Source: Caprella mutica
Taxonomy: Eukaryota; Arthropoda; Malacostraca; Amphipoda; Caprellidae
Direction: 5' to 3'
DNA length: 64,000 bases
NCBI GenBank assembly: GCA_947561585.1
Contig: CANNZV010000843.1
Coordinates: 1-64,000 of the forward strand
Position 1 is the first letter of the stretch. Each line of letters begins with the position of its first letter. Positions 36,052-49,554 of the stretch are shown here, piece by piece. The notes beneath the pieces are model-generated. The model had not been told where the DNA came from. It made no database searches and saw nothing but the letters and a program-made list of their open reading frames with translations. The position numbers were made by a program, and so were the translations under genes.

Positions 36052-39000
36052 AACAGATGTCACCACTGTTACCACATACTGATAACAGATGTCACCACTG
36101 TTACCACATACTGATAACAGATGTCACCACTGTTACCACATACTGATAACAGATGTCACCACTGTTACCACATACTGATAACAGATGTCACCACTGTTAC
36201 CACATACTGATAACAGATGTCACCAATGTTACCACATACTGATAACAGATGTCACCACTGTTACCACATACTGATAACAGATGTCACCACTGTTACCACA
36301 TACTGATAACAGATGTCACCACTGTTACCACATACTGATAACAGATGTCACCAATGTTACCACATACTGATAACAGATGTCACCACTGTTACCACATACT
36401 GATAACAGATGTCACCACTGTTACCACATACTGATAACAGATGTCACCACTGTTACCACATACTGATAACAGATGTCACCACTGTTACCACATACTGATA
36501 ACAGATGTCACCACTGTTACCACATACTGATAACAGATGTCACCAATGTTACCACATACTGATGACAGATGTCAACAATATTACCACATACTGATAACAG
36601 ATGTCACCAATGTTACCACATACTGATAACAGATGTCACCACTGTTACCACATACTGATAACAGATGTCACCACTGTTACCACATACTGATAACAGATGT
36701 CACCACTGTTACCACATACTGATAACAGATATCACCACTGTTACCACATACTGATGACAGATGTCACCACTGTTACCACATACTGATAACAGATGTCACC
36801 AATGTTACCACATACTGATAACAGATGTCACCACTGTTACCACATACTGATAACAGATGTCACCACTGTTACCACATACTGATAACAGATGTCACCACTG
36901 TTACCACATACTGATAACAGATGTCACCACTGTTACCACATACTGATAACAGATGTCACCACTGTTACCACATACTGATGACAGATGTCATCAATGTTAC
37001 CACATACTGATGACAGATGTCAACAATATTACCACATACTGATAACAGATGTCACCAATGTTACCACATACTGATAACAGATGTCACCACTGTTACCACA
37101 TACTGATAACAGATGTCACCACTGTTACCACATACTGATAACAGATGTCACCACTGTTACCACATACTGATAACAGATATCACCACTGTTACCACATACT
37201 GATGACAGATGTCACCACTGTTACCACATACTGATAACAGATGTCACCACTGTTACCACATACTGATAACAGATGTCACCAATGTTACCACATACTGATA
37301 ACAGATGTCACCACTGTTACCACATACTGATAACAGATGTCACCACTGTTACCACATACTGATAACAGATGTCACCACTGTTACCACATACTGATAACAG
37401 ATATCACCCCTGTTACCACATACTGATAACAGATGTCACCAATGTTCACATACTGATAACAGATGTTACCACTGTTACCACATACTGATAACAGATGTCA
37501 CCACTGTTACCACATACTGATGACAGATGTCAAAAATATTACCACATACTGATAACAGATGTCACCAATGTTACCACATACTGATAACAGATGTCACCAC
37601 TGTTACCACATACTGATAACAGATGTCACCACTGTTACCACATACTGATAACAGATGTCACCACTGTTACCACATACTGATAACAGATATCACCACTGTT
37701 ACCACATACTGATGACAGATGTCACCACTGTTACCACATACTGATAACAGATGTCACCAATGTTACCACATACTGATAACAGATGTCACCACTGTTACCA
37801 CATACTGATAACAGATGTCACCACTGTTACCACATACTGATAACAGATGTCACCACTGTTACCACATACTGATAACAGATGTCAACAATATTACCACATA
37901 CAGATAACAGATGTCACCACTGTTACCACATACTGATAACAGATGTCACCACTGTTACCACATACTGATAACAGATGTCACCACTGTTACCACATACTGA
38001 TAACAGATATCACCACTGTTACCACATACTGATGACAGATGTCACCACTGTTACCACATACTGATAACAGATGTCACCACTGTTACCACATACTGATAAC
38101 AGATGTCACCACTGTTACCACATACTGATGACAGATGTCAACAATATTACCACATACTGATAACAGATGTCACCACTGTTACCACATACTGATGACAGAT
38201 GTCACCACTGTTACCATATACTGATGACAGATGTCAACAATATTACCACATACTGATAACAGATGTCACCACTGTTACCACATACTGATGACAGATGTCA
38301 CCACTGTTACCACATACTGATAACAGATGTCACCACTGTTACCACATACTGATAACAGATGTCACCACTGTTACCACATACTGATGACAGATGTCACCAC
38401 TGTTACCACATACTGATAACAGATGTCACCACTGTTACCACATACTGATAACAGATGTCACCACTGTTACCACATACTGATAACAGATGTCACCAATGTT
38501 ACCACATACTGATGACAGATGTCAACAATATTACCACATACTGATAACAGATGTCACCACTGTTACCACATACTGATGACAGATGTCACCACTGTTACCA
38601 CATACTGATGACAGATGTCACCACTGTTACCACATACTGATAACAGATGTCACTACTGTTACCACATACTGATAACAGATGTCACCACTGTTACCACATA
38701 CTGATAACAGATGTCACCACTGTTACCACATACTGATAACAGATGTCACCACTGTTACCACATACTGATAACAGATGTCACCACTGTTACCACATACTGA
38801 TAACAGATGTCACCAATGTTACCACATACTGATGACAGATGTCAACAATATTACCACATACTGATAACAGATGTCACCAATGTTGCCACATACTGATAAC
38901 AGATGTCACCACTGTTACCACATACTGATAACAGATGTCACCACTGTTACCACATACTGATAACAGATGTCACCAATGTTACCACATACTGATGACAGAT

Positions 39001-41088
39001 GTCAACAATATTACCACATACTGATAACAGATGTCACCACTGTTACCACATACTGATGACAGATGTCACCACTGTTACCACATACTGATAACAGATGTCA
39101 CCACTGTTACCACATACTGATGACAGATGTCAACAATATTACCACATACTGATAACAGATGTCACCAATGTTACCACATACTGATGACAGATGTCAACAA
39201 TATTACCACATACTGATAACAGATGTCACCACTGTTACCACATACTGATGACAGATGTCACCACTGTTACCACATACTGATAACAGATATCACCACTGTT
39301 ACCACATACTGATGACAGATGTCACCACTGTTACCACATACTGATAACAGATGTCACCACTGTTACCACATACTGATAACAGATGTCACCACTGTTACCA
39401 CATACTGATAACAGATGTCACCACTGTTACCACATACTGATAACAGATGTCACCAATGTTACCACATACTGATGACAGATGTCAACAATATTACCACATA
39501 CTGATGACAGATGTCAACAATATTACCACATACTGATGACAGATGTCACCACTGTTACCACATACTGATAACAGATGTTACCACTGTTACCACATACTGA
39601 TAACAGATGTCACCAATGTTACCACATACTGATGACAGATGTCACCACTGTTACCACATACTGATAACAGATGTCACCACTGTTACCACATACTGATAAC
39701 AGATGTCACCACTGTTACCACATACTGATAACAGATGTCACCACTGTTACCACATACTGATAACAGATGTCACCACTGTTACCACATACTGATAACAGAT
39801 GTCACCACTGTTACCACATACTGATAACAGATGTCACCAATGTTACCACATACTGATGACAGATGTCAACAATATTACCACATACTGATAACAGATGTCA
39901 CCAATGTTACCACATACTGATGACAGATGTCAACAATATTACCACATACTGATAACAGATGTCACCACTGTTACCACATACTGATGACAGATGTCACCAC
40001 TGTTACCACATACTGATAACAGATGTCACCAATGTGACCACATACTGATGACAGATGTCAACAATATTACCACATACTGATAACAGATGTCACCAATGTT
40101 ACCACATACTGATGACAGATGTCACCACTGTTACCACATACTGATAACAGATGTCACCAATGTGACCACATACTGATGACAGATGTCAACAATATTACCA
40201 CATACTGATAACAGATGTCACCAATGTTACCACATACTGATAACAGATGTCACCAATGTTACCACATACTGATAACAGATGTCAACAATATTACCACATA
40301 CTGATAACAGATGTCACCACTGTTACCTCATACTGATTACAGATGTCACCAATGTTACCACATACTGATAGCAGATGTCACCACTGTTACCACATACTGA
40401 TAACAGATGTCACCACTGTTACCACATACTGATAACAGATATCACCACTGTTACCACATACTGATCTGATAACAGATGTCACCACTGTTACCACATACTG
40501 ATGACAGATGTCAACAATATTACCACATACTGATAACAGATGTCACCACTGTTACCACATACTGATAACAGATGTCACCACTGTTACCACATACTGATAA
40601 CAGATGTCACCACTGTTACCACATACTGATAACAGATGTCACCAATGTTACCACATACTGATAACAGATGTCACCACTGTTACCACATACTGATAACAGA
40701 TATCACCACTGTTACCACATACTGATAACAGATGTCACCACTGTTACCACATACTGATGACAGATGTCAACAATATTACCACATACTGATAACAGATGTC
40801 ACCAATGTTACCACATACTGATAACAGATGTCACCAATGTTACCACATACTGATAACAGATGTCACCAATGTTACCACATACTGATAACAGATGTCACCA
40901 CTGTTACCACATACTGATAACAGATGTCACCACTGTTACCACATACTGATAACAGATGTCACCACTGTTACCACATACTGATGACAGATGTCAACAATAT
41001 TACCACATACTGATAACAGATGTCACCAATGTTACCACATACTGATAACAGATGTCACCACTGTTACCACATACTGATAACAGATGTT
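36052..41088. repeat. 5-kb satellite of 32-bp units with higher-order structure
   Basis: About 157 copies of a 32-bp unit (core AACAGATGTCACCACTGTTA). Variants include CACCAATG, CAACAATATT, GATGACAG and ATATCACC. A series of variants starting with GATGACAGATGTCAACAATA at 36561 recurs at 37009, an offset of 448 bp (14 units), and again at 37519, so blocks of 14-16 units were amplified. Later blocks are more scrambled. Confidence 0.97.
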
Positions 41089-41163
41089 AACTACACGTAT
41101 ATAATTTAACATATTCTAATGTGAAACCACATGTAATACATATGATAGCAATTTCCAAAATGT

Positions 41164-41598
41164 ATACATGGTATACACTTGTTTTAAATGTGTAAGTGCC
41201 ACATGGTATACACATGTTTTAAATGTGTGAATCCACATGGTACACACACATTTTAAATATGTAAGTGCCACATGGTATACACATGTGTAAGTGCCTCATG
41301 GTATACACATGTTTTAAATGTGTAAGAGCCATATGGTATACACATGTTTCAAATGTGTAAGTGCCACATGGTACACAAATTTTTAAAATGTGTAAGTGCA
41401 ACATGGTATACACATGTTTTAAATGTGTAAGTACCACATGGTATACACATGTTTCAAATGCGTAAATGCCACATCGTACACACATGTTTTAAATATGTTA
41501 GTGTCACATGGTACACACATGTTTTAAATGCGTAAGTGCCACATGGTATACACATATTTTAAATATGTTAGTGTCACATGGTATACACATGTTTTTGT
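41164..41598. repeat. ~35-bp minisatellite with internal palindrome
   Basis: About twelve units with core CACATGGTATACACATGTTT followed by TAAATGTGTAAGTGC. Within each unit ACACAT and ATGTGT form a small inverted repeat. Confidence 0.93.
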
Positions 41599-42000
41599 TT
41601 GCAGGTTATACATAATTGTGATTCAAGAGATTGAAAGTATTTAAAATTTGAAATTTTGTAGTTTTTCGACAAAAGTGCATTGCACTGAAACACTTCCAAG
41701 CTCTTGCAACAAATAAGTATATCAAATTCATAGCATGAGGCAGGTAATATAGTAAAGTGTCTCTATTTTCCCACCATCCGTATAAGCGAGATGTTTTTAT
41801 TTGTGTGATGGATATTGTCTTTACTCATATCCATAAAAGATGATCTGTCACACGTCTGGCAGCTGGACACACACCGTCAAGATATTCTATTTACTGTGCT
41901 GACTGTATAAACCACTTGCTTGAAAGTTATAGGCAGTGCTTAACATATTCTGCGGCTACATTATAGTACCCATGACCATAGGTGACAGTACACTTTATAA
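41599..42000. other. spacer, nothing recognised
   Basis: Single-copy sequence between two arrays. Confidence 0.5.
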
Positions 42001-42250
42001 TACCTTGCAGTAGCTTACGGAGCTAGTAGCTTACAGTGACTTTAGCTTACAATGCTTGTTTCGCCACAGTGCCTGTAGCTTACAGTGCCTGTAGCTTACA
42101 GTCCCTGTAGCTTACAGTGTCTGTAGCTTAAAATGCTTGTTTCGCCACAGTCCATGTAGCTTACAGTGCCTGTATCGCCACAATACCTGTAGCTTACAGT
42201 ACCTGTAGCTTACAGTGCCTATATCGCTGCAGTGATTGTATTGCTACAGT
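42001..42250. repeat. imperfect 16-bp repeats
   Basis: Copies of TAGCTTACAGTGCCTG mixed with TATCGCCACAGTACCTG and TTTCGCCACAG variants; degenerate at both edges. Confidence 0.85.
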
Positions 42251-42767
42251 TTTGATTGCAGAACCTGTATCAATACAGTGAGTGTTTATCCATGTGCATA
42301 TATATCTACATATATCATCCCTGTACGATATTTTTTTCTCTGTAAAGTTATTTTCAGTCAGAAGAAGACACACAGCAGATTATTTTCTCTCGGATAATGA
42401 AACTCTCAGGTGAGTTAGAGTGCTCTCCATTGCGCTAATTGGAGTACAGGTGAGTTTGTCTAATGATGTTTCACATGATTAAAATATTAGTTGTGTAAAA
42501 ATAGCCATGTGATGACGTAAAGGAAATGGACAAAAAAATATGGAAAAACATTGCAGCTCATTTGAATTATCCAGATTTAGATTTGTGGATATAGCTTTGA
42601 GTTATCCACAGTTTTTATGTAACTAGCCTTACTATTTATTTATTCAAACAATTCAGTTTAGAGTTTGTTGGTCTCTCTCAAACAGTTAAGACTTTTGGTC
42701 AGACCTGTGCTATACAGAGGACGTTTTTCCATCTCTTTCAAATTAAGTCATTGCTTTCGAGCGTGCG

Positions 42768-42967
42768 CGGAAAATTGCCACCGGGAAGATTTCTCTCGGG
42801 AAAATTGGCGCTGTGGGAAAATTGCCACTGTGGGAAAATTGCCACTGGGTTTATTGCCACTGGGAAAATTGGCACTGTGGGAAAACTGTCACTGTGAGAA
42901 AATTGCCACTGGGAAGATTGCCCCCGGGAAAATTGGCACTGTGGGAAAATTGCCACCCGGAAAATTG
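42768..42967. repeat. left ~15/16-bp tip array
   Basis: GGGAAAATTGCCACT-type units; short frames across it (42665-42989) are repeat artefacts. Confidence 0.88.
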
Positions 42968-43344
42968 AAACTATAAAATAAATTAACAATATATTAACAA
43001 ACTGAAAAAATATTTCACTCTATAAAAAAATACTGAACTGAATACAAAAGTATTCGAATTTTATGCAAAGAAAATCTTCACAGGGACAAACTAAAAATGA
43101 ATATTTTAGTATATGAAAAAAATACCGAACTGAATACAAGAGTATTCGAATCTTATGTATGGAAAATTTTCACTGTGCGTAAATCTTTTGACAAGTTAAA
43201 AAAACTATTCCAATGAAACGATCAATGAGCCTGAGAGGCACATTTCGGTTTGAAATATTTAACATAATTTAATAACTAATTTATTGGAGTTACTGAAATT
43301 CTTTGACTTTTATTGTCTAAGACGTAACTGTTTATCGTGAAATT

Positions 43345-43470
43345 AATGTAGCAAGATTTTATTTATTATTTAAACTATAATGAAACAAGATTTTATTTAT
43401 TATTGAAACTATAATGAAACAAGATTTTATTTTTTATTGAAACTAATGCAACAAGATTTTATTAATTATT
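43345..43470. repeat. ~34-bp AT-rich repeat, about four copies
   Basis: Units with core AACAAGATTTTATTTATTAT and TGAAACTATAATG in an AT-rich setting. Confidence 0.85.
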
Positions 43471-43690
43471 GGTTTAACCTCTTCAGGCAACAATTAAACA
43501 CATTAAGCTAAGAATTAATTGCGTATCAGCACACTCACACCCACCGACAGAAGAATTCACTTAGATCGTATAACTTGTCAAAATGAGAAGAACTCATTGT
43601 AAAAATTCTTATATATTAAATTCTGATCAACATTGCATTCAGTACCTATGATTTTTGTGATTTTCGAAAAAAAAAATCAGTATGAATATA

Positions 43691-44888
43691 CAGGGTGGCG
43701 CAAAAAAAAGGAAACCCATTTTCAAACTAGTTTATTTTACAAACTATCAAAGCTAGAAAATTTCTAAAAACATATTTCTATTTCTTTACTTTTTCTGCAT
43801 CTATCATGATAAACTATTATAAGTAACGACAAAAATTAAACATCCTACAGCGAATTTAAAAAAATAAATAAAAAGGGCTTGCGCGAGCACGAAATATATG
43901 AAAAAAAATCATAAGAGTATATTTAATTTTATATGGATGTAAAAACATTAAATTCTACTATTTTTCGTAAAAATACGATAAAATAAATCAAATAATTACC
44001 ATTTGAAAGTTAGTTTTTGAGGTAAAATTGATATCTTTATAAAATCAGTTTGCCGTTAATTTGTATCTCCTATTCGAAACCCTCAAAATGCAGTTTTAAA
44101 AAGAACAAAGAGTTTTTGTTGTGACAAATCTTTTAAACACTGGAAGTTTTACGCAGGTTCAACCACATTTTGAGCAACACTTTCTAGAAATATTTTCAAC
44201 AACAATAAAACCATATTGATGAATGTTAATGAGATCAAAACGGAAGAAACCACTTTAAATTTGAACAAAAAGTTATCATGTCTCAGGAGAAAAGAATGAA
44301 CACATCAAAACATTAATCTTTTTCATGAACAGCATATTAAGAATACAAAAATGTAAATCAGAAGGTAAGGATTAGATATCATTTAAGAGACATTTCGCCG
44401 AATTGTTAAACATGATTTAAGATATCATTCTTTGAAGAAGCATGTAAGGCTCAAACTCTTAAAACTGATTTACCGCACAGTCTAAATAATTTTGCAAAAT
44501 GGTTTCTGCAAAAAAATGCACATTTTTTAGATGATATCGTGATTGGTGATGAAGATGTATTTCCATGATTAAAAGAGTCAATAAAAAAAACGTTAATTTA
44601 ATGTAAAATTGTAGGATTTAATTATATTTTCACTACTACCATATGGAAATAAATTATCCCTATTATGAAATTTGTGTATTTCGTGCTCGCGCAAGCCCTT
44701 TTTATTTACTTTTTTTTAATTCCCTGTAGGATGTTCAATTTTTGTCGTAACTTATAATAATTTATCATGATAGATGCAAAGAAAGTAAATAAATAAAACT
44801 ATGTTTTTAGAAATTTTTTAGCTTTGGTAATTTGTTAAATAAACTAGTTTAAAAATGGTTTTTTTTTTTTTTTTTTTGCGCCACCCTG
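43691..44888 (+). mobile_element. deleted mariner-family copy (TIR CAGGGTGGCGC)
   Basis: CAGGGTGGCGCAAAAAAAAG starts after TA 43689-43690, and its inverse ends before TA 44889-44890. Inverted repeats of about 210 bp are near-identical in the inner AAGGGCTTGCGCGAGCACG part. It is closely related to the element at 24686 (same order of TTGAAA/TTAGTTTATTTTA, CTTTCTGCATC and transposase start) but only 1198 bp long. Confidence 0.92.
44088..44610 (+). pseudogene. truncated mariner transposase pseudogene
   Basis: The reading starts at ATGCAGTTTTAAAAAGAAC (44088), with a stop as the fourth codon, then EQRVFVVTNLLNTGSF. Later fragments match the intact relative up to DIVIGDEDVFP (about 44530-44570). 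It then jumps to the 3' untranslated text near 44610, so the second and third catalytic Asp are deleted. Many stops and frameshifts. It is a nonautonomous relic of the family whose better copy lies at 25030-33346. Confidence 0.88.
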
Positions 44889-44892
44889 TATA

Positions 44893-45063
44893 TATGTACA
44901 GTGGCAGTTTTCCCACAGTGGCAATTTTCCCAGTGGCAGTTTTCCCAGTAGCAGTTATCCCACAGTGGCAGTTTTCTCACAATGGCAGTTTTCCCACAGT
45001 GCCAGTTTTCACAGTGGTAATTTTCCCAGTGGCAATCTTCCCAGTTGTAATTTTCCTAGCACC
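44893..45063. repeat. right ~15/16-bp tip array, inverted
   Basis: AGTGGCAGTTTTCCC and relatives; inverted counterpart of 42768-42967. Confidence 0.88.
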
Positions 45064-47409
45064 ACTTTTGAGACAGTACCTCGTGTAACGCCTAACATTC
45101 GGACAGTTTCTGTTACACCAGCGCTTGTCAGAAACAATTTGCCCTCTTGGAAAGTCCTAGAATTCTTTCGATTTTATAATGTTATAAGTTGTATCCATTT
45201 TATTTAAATACCAGTATACAACAGCAATTATAAACATACAAATAAACATCAAAACATTCAAATAAGCAAGAAATATTAGAATATATCTATCTTCCTATTC
45301 AATCAAAGTTAATTTCTTCTTATTATATCGTGATATTTTATAGATATATTATTTATTCAAAACTGAAAATTCTATCAGTACACAATATCTGGCAAAATAT
45401 TATTTACTTCATATCTCATTAATAGAGAATTAGTAATTCTTTTTAAATTAAGTCAATAGTAAATGAGAACCTTTTTCTTGTACTTCCCTATTGATTACAA
45501 AGCCTAATTTTAATATTGTAGCGTATCTATCATTTTTAAGCGGACAAACATTAGTAAAGAATCAAATTAATAATTAACCGTGAAAAATGATGAAGATATA
45601 AGTTAAACTTTAAAGTCACAAAAAATGAATGAACATAATTTATAACTACTGAACCCTGAGTCTTTGATGCTAGGAAATGATCTGAGGAAATGCAACTAGG
45701 CTAACATTTTAGTTATCAAACGGTTTTCTATTTTCATTCATAAAAAATTATAACACTTTTTATTATAATCATTATATATATTTTTTTATTTGATTTGAAA
45801 TGTGCAACCGTTCGATTACTAGGAAAACACCATATTCGATATCATGAATATCTACCCTCTTTAAAATTATACCTATTAGCTACCTCAAAAATGAGGTGTT
45901 ATTTCATACCAATTACCAAAAATTACCAATTACACTTCACACCAAAAAATACGAGAAAATAACTTTATTATTAACGCAATTCTGCTCTCAATATGAATTC
46001 CTCTGAAACAATGTTAGTATCATATTTACAGTGATTTTACAGACTCCTGATATAAATGAAATGTAGAGGTTTTATTTTCTTTGATTGTATTATGCATAAC
46101 TAACAAAGGAATGAATTATAACTAGTCAATATTTGTCAAGCTAGTAATAAAATGAAAAATTAAAATGATTCTTGTGTTATAAGTACATAATAAAGTACTG
46201 TGACATGGAATGATAATGGATATAATAACAATTTAATTATGATAATGTTATTCAGTTATATACATCAGTTATATACATGAGCTTACAAATAATATGATTT
46301 TTATTTAATTATCCTATCAAATATTTAGTTATTTAATTCCCGAGGAGGTTATAATAAATCCTATTATTAACCTGAATTAAATTTCAATATTCAATGAGGG
46401 TTTTTAATAAATGGAACATTTTGACCGTCTTTATACTGTGCTCATTGAGTCAAGAGTCACTTGAGCCAATCAGATGCACAGAAAATAATGTTCTTCAATG
46501 AGTTATTTTCTTACCTGGGAAATTTTCACAAAATAATGGATATTCTATTTATAGTTTGTTGAATATCAAAGATGTTGTCATAAGAAGTAAATTAATTTGC
46601 TACCTTCTTTACAAATGCAGTCCTTGTATATTTATTATCTTGATATATTTCATCTTATTTATCTTGCAACTATACTATCAGATTCTTATAAGTTCATATA
46701 AATCAGTGCCCTCCATTGATTAATTCTCCACGGCTTGCTGACTGTTTTTTCAAGTCAAAGAATATATATATTTGGCATAATTGTTTGGTGGAATAATTTG
46801 ATTAGTGCCTAATTTATATTTTCAAAGTAGCTACTTATGAAATAATTTATGATTACAAGATTTTTTGTGATTGGCAAGATAGGTAGGTATGTATCATTTC
46901 ACAATTATAAGCAATCATTTAATTCATTTACAATGTAAATACGTTACATTAGCGTATGTGTTTCGGTAACCGCTAAAATAGTGTAGTTTCAATTTATATT
47001 AAGATGGGTAGGTGAAATAAAGTAGAGTAACTAGATTAATTGTACGTATTCACGAGAATAAAAAGTTTACAAAATTTATAATATTTTTTTGTGTGTAAAG
47101 GCCTTGTTACTGTCGTGACATTGGACAGCAGCTGTCCCACTGAACTCGCATGCCAGCAGCTCGACTCGCCTCACCCGGTCACACAAGTGCGAGCTGATGG
47201 CTTGAAAATAGGCAGTTACTGAACATACTGTTCTTTGCTCAGCAATGACTAAAATAATAGGGAAAGTAAATTTTCAAACCTTGAAATAAAATTTATAAAT
47301 TTACATTTTATTAATAAATTTGCATTTTATTTATAAATTTGCATTTTATTTATGCATTAATTAAATTGATATGTACTTAACCTAATTAAATTATATGCAA
47401 AAAAGTAAA
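45064..47409. other. AT-rich single-copy DNA, no recognised gene
   Basis: Mostly AT-rich. A GC-rich patch at about 47110-47220 (GACAGCAGCTGTC and several CG dinucleotides) stands out but shows no frame or RNA structure I can name. It may be a transposon remnant. Confidence 0.5.
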
Positions 47410-47830
47410 AAAATCAATTTTAATTTTTGAATTTATTTGCTTATTGGATATCAAGTGGATATCGTTTCAATGCATATTAGATATATAATCGGGCGTCGGT
47501 TCGATACAGATTCCCTATGGTAGTAGCAAAGATTTGCTTCTTTTTATTAACCTCTATTCGACGCATAATTTGTGACTTTTCATCTCGAAATACACGTATT
47601 GTCGATGCCGCCTAGTGGTGCACGGCATCTTCGAATCGAAGCCAAAACGATGTCAGATAGCGGATTCTAGCTCTATTTTCGAATTCATTTCGAGAAAAGC
47701 CTTGTATCCAGATGATGTCATTCCGATGCCGCATTGCTTACTGGGGTCGTGCCAATTCCCGATCGTGCATCTACTTTGCCAACGCTTACCGATCGACGTT
47801 GGCCGATAGTGCAATGTTATCAGGGTTAGT
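47410..47830. repeat. diverged TCGAT-rich segment, forward copy
   Basis: The start (TTTTAATTTTTGAATT to CATATTAGATATATAATC) matches 62205-62270 directly and 48590-48680 in reverse. The rest is a more diverged version, full of TCGATGCC/TCGACG words. A 64-codon frame at 47615-47809 has no recognised domain. Confidence 0.65.
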
Positions 47831-48048
47831 AATTGATAAGAAAAAAATTTAATTTAGAACTGACTAAGTTTAAAGGTCCTCTCCAGGCTCCGGGGAAAAA
47901 ATGAGTTTATAACATAATATTATAGAACTAAGGTCTACGATCATTATTCTGCAAACTGCATACAATTCGGTTCAGTATTTATTTAATAATTTGTTTTTGA
48001 AGTTTTTTAATACCCTGTGAGCAACAATTGAGCGAATCACTAATCTGA

Positions 48049-48283
48049 TGCTCAAGAAGAAGATTGTACACTATTTGTTTTGATTGTAAATTTGAATTTT
48101 ATAAACAAACCATGCATTTTTGGGCTTTATTTTATATATTAATTGTTTCCTAAAGTATATAAACGTTTCTATTATAAGTTCATTCAATTTCATACCTTTA
48201 CACAAATATTAATTGGATTTATTAAACCTAATGCCTAGTTGACAATCAAAACGAATGGTGTACATTCTTTTTCCTCAGGCTGG
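48049..48283. repeat. inverted repeat, ~40-bp arms
   Basis: GATTGTACACTATTTGTTTT plus GATTGT (about 48062-48087) pairs imperfectly with its reverse complement at about 48241-48265, extended by AGGCTGG/CTCAAGAAG text, around a ~150-bp AT-rich loop. Small foldback or MITE relic. Confidence 0.75.
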
Positions 48284-48365
48284 AAATTTCTTAAATTAGT
48301 AAGTCGGAAGTAAAATAAGTTTTGTAGAGTTTTGATTATAAAAATCTTTAAAAGTATATCCCAGC

Positions 48366-48913
48366 AAAAATGAATGTATCTATTCGATGTCTAAACGACT
48401 CTGTATAACCTCTCTTCCGACATCGAATACCAGTAACAAATTAAACATGGTGACGTTAAGTAGACATCAATCCAATATCCGTTTGCACCGCTAAACCGCA
48501 TCATATCAAGTATATTTGGCATCGAATCGATACCGTTATAACAGCGTTGAATAGAAAGATAAATTACGACATCCAACATACATAGGGATACTGCATCGAA
48601 CAGACTCCTAATTATATATCTAATATGCTTCGAAACGATATCCACTTGCATCCAATAAATAAATAAGTTAAAATTGAAAACTCTTACTTTATTGATATAA
48701 CGTACTGCACGTTTAGATGCATATCAATTTGATTAATGTTATATTTAAATTAAATGGGAAGAAATGAAGGGATGTGTCCGGGTATCGATCGTGGGTCCAT
48801 CCGTCCTCGTGCTTGTAGCTCTGTCACTTTGCCACCGTGGATGTATATTATTTAAAAAAAAATTGATATTAAACGACCCGGAGATACTTAAAGATATTTT
48901 AAAGTGAATAGAA
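48366..48913 (-). repeat. dispersed-family copy A, left part
   Basis: This is the reverse complement of about 61950-62515 at roughly 85-90% identity by eye. It includes the TCGAT-rich end (48366-48660), a tRNA-like box segment (about 48780-48843) and TAAAGTGAATAGAACA at its right edge, where a 3.8-kb insert interrupts it. The copy resumes with ACAGGCAAGCACC at 52751 and again after the LINE at about 57546. Confidence 0.8.
48780..48843 (-). repeat. tRNA-like segment with A-box and B-box motifs
   Basis: On the minus strand, GTGGCAAAGTGACAGAGC fits a tRNA A box (TGGCNNAGTG). GATCGATAC, about 40 bases on, fits a B box (GWTCRANNC). The second copy at about 62030-62095 (+) keeps the A box. No convincing cloverleaf, so this is at most a tRNA-derived promoter of a SINE-like unit. 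Confidence 0.4.
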
Positions 48914-49554
48914 CACCCGGGCAATAATGTTTTATTCCTGGAATATTTCCTTAATATCTACAATATTCCCTCCTAATCTGCACTCACAGTTTGATGATGA
49001 AGGGATATTCCTGTAACAATAATATTGGATAGTATTCAAATTCTTATACGAGGGAATATTCCAGGAATATTGGAGAGTTACAGTATTCGGTCAGATATCA
49101 TCCTAGAATATTCAGATAATATCATATTTCTAAAGTATTCCATACGAAACAAATTGGAATATTCTTGGAATATATATTTTTGATAGTATTCTATTCTGAA
49201 TCTCCCATAAATATCCCAAGAATTATCAAGCTAGTTACGTATATTAGTATTCCCCGAAAATAAAACGAAGGAATATCCCTGGAACATTTGGGATCTACAG
49301 TATTCTTAGTGAAACAATGACGGAATGTAACAGGAATCGAATGAAAAATTTTACTTCCTAAGAAATACTTTTGAATATCCCTGGAACTATTTCAATATTT
49401 TTGATAAGGAATATATCCCATTGGGTTATATGAAGGAATGTTCCTGGAAGATGAGAAAATTAAAGTATGTATGTCAAACAACAAAGGAATGTCAATTGAA
49501 TCGAACGATGACATTTTATATTTCCTTAGAATTTGGTTGTCTAATTTGAAAACT

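Larger units (their letters stand above)
42768..45063. mobile_element. second foldback-type element tipped with ~15-bp repeats
   Basis: Left tip 42768-42967: about twelve degenerate copies of GGGAAAATTGCCACT, some with an inserted GT (CTGTGGGAAAATTG). Right tip 44893-45063: about ten copies inverted (AGTGGCAATTTTCCC). Between them lie AT-rich DNA, a short 34-bp array and a deleted mariner. No own gene was recognised. The architecture matches the element at 14299-19640, with different repeat text. Confidence 0.75.

Noticed and set aside
36052..41088. CRISPR-like array
   Set aside because: Direct tandem units without unique spacers, in a eukaryotic context; a satellite, not CRISPR.
41219..41485. 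88-codon minus-strand histidine/cysteine-rich frame
   Set aside because: Translation of the ~35-bp repeat, not a zinc-finger protein.
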